Part shown: piece after piece, positions 42,564-50,490 of the stretch | Layout: each line of letters begins with the position of its first letter | Position numbering within the stretch: the first letter of the stretch is position 1 | NCBI RefSeq assembly: GCF_023715745.1 | Contig: NZ_JAMBOV010000001.1 | Span: 248,001-312,000, forward strand | Reading direction: 5' to 3' | Length of the DNA stretch: 64,000 nt | Source: Microbacterium oleivorans | GTDB lineage: Bacteria; Actinomycetota; Actinomycetes; Actinomycetales; Microbacteriaceae | The notes under the pieces: model-generated | What the model saw: the letters and a program-made list of their open reading frames with translations, nothing else | The model's database searches: none | Told to the model about the DNA's origin: nothing | Position numbers and translations under genes: made by a program

Positions 42564-43415
42564 TCAGTACTCCTCCGCGACGGGGGCCTCGTCGGTGATC
42601 GCCGACGTGACACGGCGGATGACGGAGACGTCGCCCGACACGGTGTTGGCACGGACCTCCGCGAACGAGCCGCTGAGCTCGCCGACCGATCCGGTGTAGT
42701 TGGACCCGATGCCGCTCTGCGAGCGATCGACACCGTCCACGAGCAGCTTTCCGCTGACGGTGCGGAGTGTGTACTTCGCCGCCACGGCCTCGTCGAGCCG
42801 CAGCGTCGCCGCACCGCTGACGGTGTTGAACGACACGTTCTGGGTCGGCCCGCTCGAGTCGATGAGGACGGCGCCGCTCACGGTGTCGGCGAATGCGGTG
42901 CGGATCTCCCCGGCTGCGGTGATGGCGCCGGAGACCGCGTTGGCGCTCAAGGTGCCGGTCAGGCCGCGGATCTGCACGTCGCCCGAGACGGAGTTCACCG
43001 TCACGTCGCCGGTGAGGCCGTCGACGATGATGTCGCCCGAGACGGTGTTGAGCTTCGCGTCGGTGGCGAGCCCGGCCACAAGGGCGCTCGCGCTGACGAC
43101 GCCGAGGTTGAGGGCGACGTCGCGCGGAACGGCGATGCTCACCTCGGCTTGGGGCCCGCCGCTGCCGAAGTTGCGGAAGGAGGACAGGAAGTTGTCCCAT
43201 CGCAGCTGTGCGTGATCGATCTCGATGGCGCCGTCTCGGGCCTCGATGCGCAACTCCTTCTGGGTGACGGAGTGCACCTCGATGCGAACGCCGGGCTCGT
43301 CGTGGGCGACGACATCGACCTGCCCGCCGACGAGTCCCACTTTCAGTCGACGGATGCCGTCGAGGTCGATGATGCGGGTCTCCCCGGGCTGGATCAGCCA
43401 CTTCTCGAGAGTCAT
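42564..43415 (-). CDS. DUF4097 beta-strand-repeat protein
   Basis: A 283-residue protein with the DUF4097 repeat architecture. About eight copies of a short beta-helix-like unit with the core TVSGD or AVSGA occur between residues 120 and 270 (LNTVSGDIIV, VNSVSGDVQI, ANAVSGAITA, FNTVSGAATL). An N-terminal domain of about 100 residues precedes them. There is no signal peptide, so it is cytoplasmic or membrane-peripheral. In many bacteria such proteins are linked to PadR regulators and envelope stress, but their mechanism is unknown. AGGAGA precedes the ATG. Confidence 0.85.
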   Translation of the reverse strand: MTLEKWLIQPGETRIIDLDGIRRLKVGLVGGQVDVVAHDEPGVRIEVHSVTQKELRIEARDGAIEIDHAQLRWDNFLSSFRNFGSGGPQAEVSIAVPRDVALNLGVVSASALVAGLATDAKLNTVSGDIIVDGLTGDVTVNSVSGDVQIRGLTGTLSANAVSGAITAAGEIRTAFADTVSGAVLIDSSGPTQNVSFNTVSGAATLRLDEAVAAKYTLRTVSGKLLVDGVDRSQSGIGSNYTGSVGELSGSFAEVRANTVSGDVSVIRRVTSAITDEAPVAEEY

Positions 43416-43441
43416 GTTGTCTCCTGCGGTCTAGCGCGAGT

Positions 43442-43495
43442 CGAGATATATCGCGTTGCGATCACGGTAACACGATATATCTCGAGTTGTCGAGA
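43442..43495 (-). promoter_or_regulatory. PadR operator array for DUF4097-padR
   Basis: CGAGATATATCG (43442-43453) and its exact reverse complement CGATATATCTCG (43473-43484) are inverted repeats 31 bp apart centre to centre. A further inverted repeat TCTCGA-GTTG-TCGAGA lies at 43480-43495. The AT-rich core is striking in this GC-rich sequence. This is the likely PadR binding region and promoter. Confidence 0.72.
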
Positions 43496-43513
43496 TCTCT
43501 TCCGGCGGAAGAC

Positions 43514-43544
43514 TTGACCTTGACGCAGCGTCAACTCCTAGCGT
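43514..43544 (+). promoter_or_regulatory. MerR-type promoter with 19-bp spacer
   Basis: TTGACC (43514-43519) and TAGCGT (43539-43544) are separated by 19 bp, the over-long spacing used by MerR-family activators. The spacer holds the inverted repeat TTGACG-CAG-CGTCAA (43520-43534). The -10 box ends 7 nt before the ATG, so the message is probably leaderless and autoactivated. Confidence 0.82.
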
Positions 43545-43551
43545 GGCCGTC

Positions 43552-44310
43552 ATGACGCGCGAATGGTCGATCCAGCAACTCGCCCGGCTCGCCGGCACGA
43601 CGAGTCGGACGCTGCGCCATTACGGCCAGATCGGACTCCTGCCGCCGACGCGGACGGGCGCCGGGGGCTACCGGTTCTACGACGCCGCGGCCCTGCGTCG
43701 CCTCCAGCACATCCTGCTCCTGCGCGAGCTGGGACTGGCACTGCCCCGTATCGCCGAGGTCCTCTCCGAGGACATCAACGAAGTCGAGGCGTTGGCCATC
43801 CACCTGAGCTGGCTCGAGACCGAACGCGCGCGCGTCGAGCGGCAGATCGCCGCTGTCGCATCGACCCTCGACGCGAGGAGAAGAGGAGAGGAACCCATGC
43901 CCGAGAACATGTTCGACGGCTTCGATCACACCGTGCACCGCGAGGAGGTGACCGAACGGTGGGGTGCGGACGCCTACGTGCGATCCGACGATTGGTGGCG
44001 CGGCATGTCGGCCCACGAGAAGAAGGCGTGGATGGAGCGGAGCGCGCAGCTGACCTCCGACTGGAGCGACGCGGCGGCGCGCGGCATCCGTCCCGATTCC
44101 GACGAGGCTCGGCAGCTCGCCGCGCGTCACGTGGCCTGGCTGCAGGGCATCCCCGGCACTCCCGCTGCCGACGGCGGTGATCTCCGCGGATACGTCCTGG
44201 GACTTGCGGACATGTACGTGGCGGACGACCGGTTCGCCGCGAACTACGGCGGCACCCGCGGCGCGGAGTTCGTCCGCGCCGCACTCCGCCACCACATCGA
44301 CCACTCGTGA
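43552..44310 (+). CDS. MerR-family regulator with TipAS domain
   Basis: A 252-residue regulator. The MerR DNA-binding domain is at the N-terminus (WSIQQLARLAGTTSRTLRHYGQIGLLPP, GYRFYDAAALRRLQHILLLRELG), followed by a coiled-coil dimer helix and a TipAS drug-recognition domain (about residues 120-250: DHTVHREEVTERWG, DDWWRGMSAHEKKAWMERS, YVADDRFAANYGG). TipA-type proteins are activated by thiopeptide antibiotics. The covalent-capture cysteine of classic TipAS was not seen, so the ligand may differ. Autoregulation is supported by the MerR-type promoter. Confidence 0.9.
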   Translation: MTREWSIQQLARLAGTTSRTLRHYGQIGLLPPTRTGAGGYRFYDAAALRRLQHILLLRELGLALPRIAEVLSEDINEVEALAIHLSWLETERARVERQIAAVASTLDARRRGEEPMPENMFDGFDHTVHREEVTERWGADAYVRSDDWWRGMSAHEKKAWMERSAQLTSDWSDAAARGIRPDSDEARQLAARHVAWLQGIPGTPAADGGDLRGYVLGLADMYVADDRFAANYGGTRGAEFVRAALRHHIDHS

Positions 44311-44320
44311 GCGGACGTGA

Positions 44321-44356
44321 CGAGGCCCCCTCGACCTGGATCGGGAGGGGGCCTCG
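44321..44356. terminator. hairpin terminator
   Basis: A perfect 12-bp GC-rich stem (44321-44332 with 44345-44356) with a 12-nt loop follows the MerR stop by 10 bp and precedes the convergent small gene. Confidence 0.7.
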
Positions 44357-44410
44357 GTGCGCCCTTGGGGGAGAGCGCCGCTGACGCGCCTGGGGGTGCG
44401 CGTCAGACGA

Positions 44411-44569
44411 TCAGGTGTTGCGGCGGAGTACCCGCAGCAAGAAGGCGATCAGCGCGATGACACCCACGATGATGGCCACCCAGAGCAGGAACTGGAGACC
44501 TTCCGTGATGCCACCCACGATCGCCAGCACGATGGCGATCACGATGATGATGATAAGTGCGAGGTTCAT
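44411..44569 (-). CDS. small hydrophobic membrane protein
   Basis: A 52-residue protein almost entirely made of two transmembrane helices (LALIIIIVIAIVLAIVGGI and FLLWVAIIVGVIALIAFLL) with a basic C-terminal end RVLRRNT. GGGAG lies upstream of the ATG at 44569; a longer in-frame version to 44638 has no such site. Similar very small membrane proteins of unknown function are common in actinobacteria. Confidence 0.6.
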   Translation of the reverse strand: MNLALIIIIVIAIVLAIVGGITEGLQFLLWVAIIVGVIALIAFLLRVLRRNT

Positions 44570-44754
44570 TGGAGGCTCCCTCTGTTTGTCTCCGTTGTCC
44601 GCCGGAGCGGGGGTGACGCGGGTGTGCGTCGTACACATTGCTATCAGCGTTCTCTCAGCCGGATGAGGCCCTTGACAGGCGCAGCGGCCGGTGACATAAC
44701 GTGGCCGGACGCGGGCGCTCTCTGCCCGCTGCGATCATGTGAGGCGGGTGCATC

Positions 44755-45024
44755 ATGCCGGCAGGACGTGGCTCGAACAGCCTGAAGGACCCTGAGCTCT
44801 ACGAAGAGCTCCGCAAGGACGGCGCGTCGAAGGAGAAAGCGGCCCGCATCTCGAACGCAGCAGCGCGCGATGGACGCGGCGCGGTCGGTCGCCGGGGCGG
44901 CGAGTCCGGCGATTACGAGGATTGGACGGTCGCCGACCTCCGCGCCCGGGCCAAGGAACTCGGCATCCGCGGGTACTCGCACGCGCGCAAGGCGGACCTC
45001 ATCGACATGCTCCGGTCCCACTGA
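44755..45024 (+). CDS. small DUF7218/Rho_N-domain protein
   Basis: An 89-residue basic protein. The first half (SLKDPELYEELRKDGASKEKAARISNAAA) resembles a short helical 'plasmid stabilisation/DUF7218' motif. The second half (WTVADLRARAKELGIRGYSHARKADLIDMLRSH) is a Rho termination factor N-terminal/SAP-like domain that binds nucleic acids. The next gene, topoisomerase IB, starts one base after its stop, so the two are co-expressed. A role with DNA or RNA is inferred. Confidence 0.75.
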   Translation: MPAGRGSNSLKDPELYEELRKDGASKEKAARISNAAARDGRGAVGRRGGESGDYEDWTVADLRARAKELGIRGYSHARKADLIDMLRSH

Positions 45025-45025
45025 C

Positions 45026-45988
45026 GTGCCGCGACTGAAGCGGGTGCGCCCGGGCACCGACGTCGGGTACCGCCGGCTCCGCTCCGGGACCGGGTTCCGA
45101 TACGTGGATGCCGACGGCGATGCCCTGCCGAAGGCGGAGGCCGACCGCGTGCGCGCCCTCGTGCTGCCGCCCGCATGGCAGGACGTGTGGATCTGCTCCG
45201 ATCCGTACGGCCACATCCAGGCGACCGGCATCGATGAAGCCGGTCGGGTGCAGTACCGCTACCACCCGCAGTGGACGGCTGGCCGCGACAAGGGCAAGTA
45301 CGCCCGAGCTCTCCAGCTCGCCGAGGCACTGCCCCGGGCCCGTGGGCGGGTCACCACCTCGATCCGCCGAGAGGACATCGACCAGGAGCGCGTCCTGGCC
45401 GCGGCCTTCCGGCTGCTCGACCTCGCCGCACCGCGCGTCGGCGCCGAGAAGTACCTCGTCAAGCACGGCAGTCGCGGGCTCACCACCCTGCTGCGCCGCG
45501 ACGCGCTCGTCGACGGAACAGTGGTCGCCCTGCGCTTCCCCGGCAAGAGCGGGCAGCGTCAGGAGATGGAGGTCGACGACCCCGATCTGGCCGCAGCGGT
45601 CGAGCTGCTCGTCGCCGGCCGTCCCAGCTCCCCGTTGCTCGCCTACCTCCGCGGACGACGCCGGGTGGCCCTCACTCCCAAGGACGTCAACCTCTACGTG
45701 CGGTCGATGACGGGCGGGATCTTCACCGCGAAGGACTTCCGCACGCTGCGAGGCACGATCACCGCCGCCGACGCGCTCGCCCGCATCGGACCCGCCGTCA
45801 AGAAGTCCGATCTCAAGAAGAACGAGGTGCTGGCGGTGAAGATCACCGCCGAGGCGCTCGGGAACACCCCCTCGGTCGCGCGGAGCTCGTACATCGATCC
45901 GCGCGTGTTCGACCGCTATCGGCGCGGCATCCTGCTCGACACCAACGTCTCGCCCGAGTCGGCGATCCGCACGCTCATCATGGCCTGA
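45026..45988 (+). CDS. DNA topoisomerase IB
   Basis: A 320-residue poxvirus-type topoisomerase IB. All five active-site residues can be placed: Arg137 (AAPRVGAE), Lys174 (FPGKSG), Arg239 (TAKDFRTLRG), Asn280 (LGNTPSVAR) and the nucleophile Tyr289 (SSYIDP). An Asn at the fourth position is known from the Deinococcus enzyme, and the residue numbers coincide with those I recall for it. It relaxes DNA through a 3'-phosphotyrosine intermediate. The GTG start lies one base after the preceding stop. Compact bacterial length. Confidence 0.93.
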   Translation: MPRLKRVRPGTDVGYRRLRSGTGFRYVDADGDALPKAEADRVRALVLPPAWQDVWICSDPYGHIQATGIDEAGRVQYRYHPQWTAGRDKGKYARALQLAEALPRARGRVTTSIRREDIDQERVLAAAFRLLDLAAPRVGAEKYLVKHGSRGLTTLLRRDALVDGTVVALRFPGKSGQRQEMEVDDPDLAAAVELLVAGRPSSPLLAYLRGRRRVALTPKDVNLYVRSMTGGIFTAKDFRTLRGTITAADALARIGPAVKKSDLKKNEVLAVKITAEALGNTPSVARSSYIDPRVFDRYRRGILLDTNVSPESAIRTLIMA

Positions 45989-46069
45989 CTTCCAGCCGGA
46001 GGCGCAGGGCGCCGTGGGATACTTGCCCCTCCCTGCACCCTTCACCTGCACCGTGGAAATGGGCCTTCG

Positions 46070-49000
46070 TTGTCGAACCTCGCTGTCCTGAGCCTCAAGA
46101 ACCGTGCGCTCATCGCCCTCATCACGATCGTCGCGGCGATCTTCGGCGGGCTCGCCCTCACGAACCTCAAGCAGGAGCTCATCCCGCCGATCCAGCTGCC
46201 GCAGCTGTCGATCCTCACCACGTATCCCGGCGCATCGCCCGACGTCGTGAACAACGACGTCTCCACCCCCATCGAGCAGGCGATCCAGGCCGTGCCCGAT
46301 CTCGAGTCCACGTCGTCGACGAGCACGACGAATGCGTCGATCGTCCGGGCATCCTTCGCCTACGGCACCAACCTGGCGACGGCGGAGCAGAAGATCCTGC
46401 AGGCCATCAACCGCATCGACGACACGCTGCCGGACGGTCTCGACACGAGCGTGCTCGCCTTCTCGACCGACGACCTCCCCGTCATCTCCCTCGCCGTCAC
46501 CGGCTACGACGATGCGACCGAGGTGCAGACGCGTCTCGAGAACGCCGTCGTCCCCGACATCGAGGACCTCGACGGCGTCGCCGCAGCCCAGATCGTCGGC
46601 GGACAGACCTCGCGGGTGACGATCACCCCCGACCAGGCTGAGCTCGCCGCCGCCGGCTACACGCAGACCGCCATCACGGACGCCCTCGATCAGAACGGCG
46701 TCCTGTTCCCCGGTGGCACGGTGGACGAAGGCGACCAGACCCTCACCGTCCAGACCGGAACGAAGCTCGAGTCGGTCGACGAGATCGCCGCGCTCCCGCT
46801 CGTCCCCACGGACGCCGACCAGTTCGCCGCCGGAGCGGTGACCGTCGGTGACGTCGCGGACGTCGTGCTCGACACCGACCCGGTGACCTCGATCTCGCGC
46901 GTCGACGGCGAGCCCGCCCTGACGGTGTCGATCACCAAGCTCCCCGCGGCCAACACGGTCGACGTCTCGCACCTCGTGCGCGACTCGATCGACACCCTGC
47001 AGGACGACATCGGCAGCGGCGCGACCATCACGGTCGTCTTCGACCAGGCCCCCTACATCGAGCAGTCGATCGAGGCGCTCGCACAGGAGGGTCTCCTCGG
47101 GCTCGCCTTCGCCGTCGTCGTCATCCTGATCTTCCTGCTGTCGGTCCGCTCGACGCTCGTCACGGCGATCTCGATCCCGACGAGCGTGCTGATCACTTTC
47201 ATCGGCATCCAGGCGTTCGGCTACTCGCTCAACATCCTCACGCTGGGCGCGCTCACGATCGCGATCGGTCGCGTCGTCGACGACTCCATCGTCGTCATCG
47301 AGAACATCAAACGGCACTACGTCGGCGCCGCCGACAAGCTGCAGTCGATCCTCCTCGCGGTCCGCGAGGTCGCGGCGGCGATCACGGCATCCACCCTCAC
47401 GACCGTCGCCGTCTTCCTGCCGATCGCCTTCGTCGGCGACCTCACCGGCGAGCTGTTCCGACCGTTCGCGCTGACGGTCACGATCGCCATGCTCGCCTCG
47501 CTCTTCGTCGCGCTGACGATCGTGCCCGTCCTCGCGTACTGGTTCCTCCGGCCCGGCAAGCCGGTGACGGATGCCGCGGGTCGGGCGATCGACCCCGAGG
47601 ACCCGGCCGCTCCGCCGAGTCGGCTGCAGAAGTCCTACCTGCCGGTGCTGCGCTGGACGCTGCGCCACTCTGCGGTGACCCTGCTGCTCGCCGGGGTCGT
47701 CCTCGGTGGGACGATCGCTGTCGCTCCGCTCATGAAGGTCAACTTCCTCGGCGACTCCGGCCAGAACACCTTCACCGTCACGCAGAACGTCGGCGACACC
47801 GCGAGCCTCGAGACGCAGGACGCCGCCGCGAAGCGCGTCGAGGAGGTCCTGCTCGACGTCGACGGCATCGACACCGTGCAGACCTCCATCGGCTCGACCG
47901 GTTCCGCCCTCCGCGACGCCTTCTCGGGCGGCGGCGCGGGCATCACCTATTCGATCACGACCGACCCCGACGCCGACCAGGAGCGCATCCGCACCGACGT
48001 GCAGCAGGCCGTCACCGACCTCCCGGATGCCGGCGAGATCGTCGTCTCGGCGTCGCAGGGCGGCTTCGGCTCGACCGACATCGAGGTCGACGTGACCGCG
48101 CCGGACGCCGGTGTGCTTCGCGACGCGACGGACGCGGTCGTCGCGGCGTTGACGGACGCGGGCGGCATCGAGCAGGTCGATTCCAACCTGTCGGCATCCC
48201 TCCCGTTCGTCTCGGTCGCGGTCGACCGCGACAAGGCGGCGGAGCTCGGCCTCTCAGAGGTCGCCATCGGCGGGCTCGTGTCGAACACGATGCAGCCCCG
48301 ACAGATCGGCACCGTGGAGATCGATGACGCGTCGCTCACGGTCTACCTGAAAGCCGCCGACATCCCGCAGACCATCGAGGACTTGCGCGGGCTCGAGATC
48401 GCGAGCGCGTCGGGGCTCGTTCGCCTGGACGAGGTCGCGACGGTCGAACAGTCCGAGGGGCCGTCGTCCATCACCAGCGAGCGCGGTCAGCGCACGGCAT
48501 CCGTCACCGTCACCCCGGCCACCGACGACCTGAACGCCTCGAACGCGACCGTCACCGCGGCGCTCGCCGACGTCGACCTGCCGCAGGGTGCGGACGCGCA
48601 GATCGGCGGTGTCGTCACGCAGCAGCAGGACGCATTCGCGCAGCTGGGCCTCGCGATCCTCGCGGCGATCCTCATCGTCTACATCGTCATGGTCGCGACC
48701 TTCAAGTCGCTGCGGCAGCCGGTGCTGCTCCTGGTGTCGGTGCCGTTCGCCGCGACGGGTGCGATCCTGCTGCAGATCGTCTCTGGTGTGCCGCTGGGCG
48801 TCGCCTCGCTCATCGGCGTGCTGATGCTCGTCGGCATCGTCGTCACCAACGCGATCGTGCTCATCGACCTCGTGAACCAGTACCGCGAGAAGGGGTTGTC
48901 GACCCCTGAGGCGGTCCTCGCCGGTGGTGCGCGACGACTGCGGCCGATCCTCATGACGGCCCTCGCCACGATCTTCGCGCTGACGCCGATGGCCCTCGGC

Positions 49001-49351
49001 ATCACGGGCCACGGCGGATTCATCTCGCAGCCGCTCGCGATCGTCGTGATCGGCGGACTCGTGTCGTCGACCGTGCTGACGCTGCTCGTGCTGCCCGCGC
49101 TCTACAACCTCGTCGAGGGTGCCAAGGAGCGTCGCGCCGCGAAGCGCGGTGACACGGCATCGGCGGCGGCGGTTGCGAGCGAGGCTCCGCTGACGCGGCG
49201 CGCACGACGGGATGCGGCCGCGTCGGCAGCTGCGGTCACGGGCGCGGCGGCCGTGGACACGGCGCTCGTCGTCGAGGAGTCCCCGGACGTCGAGATCCCG
49301 GCCGTCGAGTGGTCCGCGTCGTCCGACGAGGAGCCCCGCCGCGAGGACTGA
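46070..49351 (+). CDS. RND-family efflux permease
   Basis: A 1093-residue resistance-nodulation-division permease of the HAE1/SwrC-like type. The N-terminal helix is NRALIALITIVAAIFGGLAL, a large extracytoplasmic loop follows, then TM2-6 with GRVVDDSIVVIENIKRHY (proton-relay Asp pair) and a second such half. About twelve helices are expected. The start is a TTG at 46070 since no in-frame ATG gives the conserved beginning. No membrane fusion or outer-membrane partner is nearby, as expected in a Gram-positive. The C-terminal 100 residues are Ala/Glu rich and probably cytoplasmic. Exports lipids or drugs by inference. Confidence 0.87.
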   Translation: MSNLAVLSLKNRALIALITIVAAIFGGLALTNLKQELIPPIQLPQLSILTTYPGASPDVVNNDVSTPIEQAIQAVPDLESTSSTSTTNASIVRASFAYGTNLATAEQKILQAINRIDDTLPDGLDTSVLAFSTDDLPVISLAVTGYDDATEVQTRLENAVVPDIEDLDGVAAAQIVGGQTSRVTITPDQAELAAAGYTQTAITDALDQNGVLFPGGTVDEGDQTLTVQTGTKLESVDEIAALPLVPTDADQFAAGAVTVGDVADVVLDTDPVTSISRVDGEPALTVSITKLPAANTVDVSHLVRDSIDTLQDDIGSGATITVVFDQAPYIEQSIEALAQEGLLGLAFAVVVILIFLLSVRSTLVTAISIPTSVLITFIGIQAFGYSLNILTLGALTIAIGRVVDDSIVVIENIKRHYVGAADKLQSILLAVREVAAAITASTLTTVAVFLPIAFVGDLTGELFRPFALTVTIAMLASLFVALTIVPVLAYWFLRPGKPVTDAAGRAIDPEDPAAPPSRLQKSYLPVLRWTLRHSAVTLLLAGVVLGGTIAVAPLMKVNFLGDSGQNTFTVTQNVGDTASLETQDAAAKRVEEVLLDVDGIDTVQTSIGSTGSALRDAFSGGGAGITYSITTDPDADQERIRTDVQQAVTDLPDAGEIVVSASQGGFGSTDIEVDVTAPDAGVLRDATDAVVAALTDAGGIEQVDSNLSASLPFVSVAVDRDKAAELGLSEVAIGGLVSNTMQPRQIGTVEIDDASLTVYLKAADIPQTIEDLRGLEIASASGLVRLDEVATVEQSEGPSSITSERGQRTASVTVTPATDDLNASNATVTAALADVDLPQGADAQIGGVVTQQQDAFAQLGLAILAAILIVYIVMVATFKSLRQPVLLLVSVPFAATGAILLQIVSGVPLGVASLIGVLMLVGIVVTNAIVLIDLVNQYREKGLSTPEAVLAGGARRLRPILMTALATIFALTPMALGITGHGGFISQPLAIVVIGGLVSSTVLTLLVLPALYNLVEGAKERRAAKRGDTASAAAVASEAPLTRRARRDAAASAAAVTGAAAVDTALVVEESPDVEIPAVEWSASSDEEPRRED

Positions 49352-49354
49352 GGC

Positions 49355-50257
49355 TCAGCCGACGAGGTGGGCGCCCCACTCGAGTGACCAGGTCTCGCCG
49401 GGTGCGAGTCGCCGCAGGCTCCGTCCGGAGTTGAAGGCGTCGGCCGGCGCGGTCATCGGCTCGATCGCGACGGCGAGGTCGTGACCGGGGAAGCGGTCGG
49501 TCGTGAAGACCTGCATGTACTCGAACCCCTCGCCCGCCCAGACGGTCAAGCGACGCCCGTCCGGCGCGACGAGGTGCGCCTCGATCCGTCCGTCCCGGCG
49601 GGGAAGACCCGCGAAGGCCACGTCGAGCGCGAGGTCGCCCACGCGACGCGGCTCGCGCAGGTCGTGTTCGGCGTCGAGCGGCTCTTCGGCGACGGGGATG
49701 CTCTGGTCGTCGAGGCGGAACCAGGTGCGCGCCTCGAGCTGCAGGGACAGGTCCGCGGTGTCGACATCCGAGATGCGGAAGTAGGGGTGCGTCCCGAGGG
49801 CGACCGGCGCGTCGCCCGCGCCGATGTTGCGGATCTCGTGCGTCACACGGATGCCGCGCTCGCTGAGCAGGTACGTCACGCGGGTGTCGAGGTGATACGG
49901 GTAGCCGGTCTGCGGCACGACGTCTGCGCGCAGGGTGAGTGCGGCATCCGTCTGCTCCTCGAGGCGGTAGGCGGTGAACCGCAGCAGCCCGTGCGACGCG
50001 TTGCCGAGCTTCGGCTCCGTGATCGCGAGCTGGCGCAGCTCGCCGTCGTCCTCCCAGCGGCCGTCGCGGATGCGGTTCGGCCAGGGGACGAGGACGATCC
50101 CGGATGCCGCCGGTGTCGGCACGTCGTCGGGGTAGTCGGGGACCAGGTCGACCGCGCCGACGCGCAGCGCCCGGAGGGCTGCGCCCACCTCGGCGATCTC
50201 GGCGGAGACGTCGGCGGCGTGGAGGGTGAAGCGGGTTCCCGTGGGGTCGGCTGCCAT
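49355..50257 (-). CDS. aldose 1-epimerase family protein
   Basis: A 300-residue galactose mutarotase-like protein. The early part has VLVPWPNRIRDGRW and NASHGLLRFTAYRLEEQ; the catalytic His is likely in LGTHPYFR and the Glu in AVAIEPMTAPADAFNSG. It interconverts sugar anomers. The true start is MAADPTGTRF at 50257, 6 nt after TACGCT; the open frame further upstream is an antisense shadow of the helicase gene. Confidence 0.88.
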   Translation of the reverse strand: MAADPTGTRFTLHAADVSAEIAEVGAALRALRVGAVDLVPDYPDDVPTPAASGIVLVPWPNRIRDGRWEDDGELRQLAITEPKLGNASHGLLRFTAYRLEEQTDAALTLRADVVPQTGYPYHLDTRVTYLLSERGIRVTHEIRNIGAGDAPVALGTHPYFRISDVDTADLSLQLEARTWFRLDDQSIPVAEEPLDAEHDLREPRRVGDLALDVAFAGLPRRDGRIEAHLVAPDGRRLTVWAGEGFEYMQVFTTDRFPGHDLAVAIEPMTAPADAFNSGRSLRRLAPGETWSLEWGAHLVG

Positions 50258-50263
50258 GCGGTC

Positions 50264-50269
50264 AGCGTA
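50264..50269 (-). promoter_or_regulatory. -10 box TACGCT, leaderless start
   Basis: On the minus strand TACGCT ends 6 nt before the epimerase ATG at 50257. Confidence 0.45.
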
Positions 50270-50299
50270 TCGGCGCGGCGGGTTCCCAGGTGGGCCCGG

Positions 50300-50490
50300 T
50301 ATCGTGGGGGAGTCGGCGGAGGACACCGCGCTGTGCGCGGGCATCTTGTGTAGTCCTCGGGGCCGATCCAGACACCCGCTCCGTGGTGTCGGAACCAGTA
50401 ACTGGAATGGCCCCCGGCCGACGGAAGTCCGGGTCTCACCGTGCGTGCGCGCACGGCGCTGTTTCGTGCGAGAACCCAGAAAGCACACGC
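50300..50490 (+). promoter_or_regulatory. structured 5' leader of the DEAD-box helicase
   Basis: TATCGT (50300-50305) is a possible -10 box, giving a leader of about 180 nt. Several hairpins can form: an outer GAGGAC/GTCCTC stem (50319-50324 with 50353-50358) around CGCGC/GCGCG (50327-50331 with 50335-50339); GACACC/GGTGTC (50371-50376 with 50385-50390); CCAG/CTGG (50395-50398 with 50402-50405); and a 7-bp CCGTGCG/CGCACGG stem with a 4-nt loop (50439-50456). No strong ribosome site precedes the ATG. The region is a candidate cis-regulatory RNA. No known riboswitch class is recognised. Confidence 0.6.

Noticed and set aside
44999..47668. 889-codon minus-strand frame opposite topoisomerase IB and the RND permease
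   Set aside because: It spans two complete, conserved genes of the opposite strand and has no recognisable domain.
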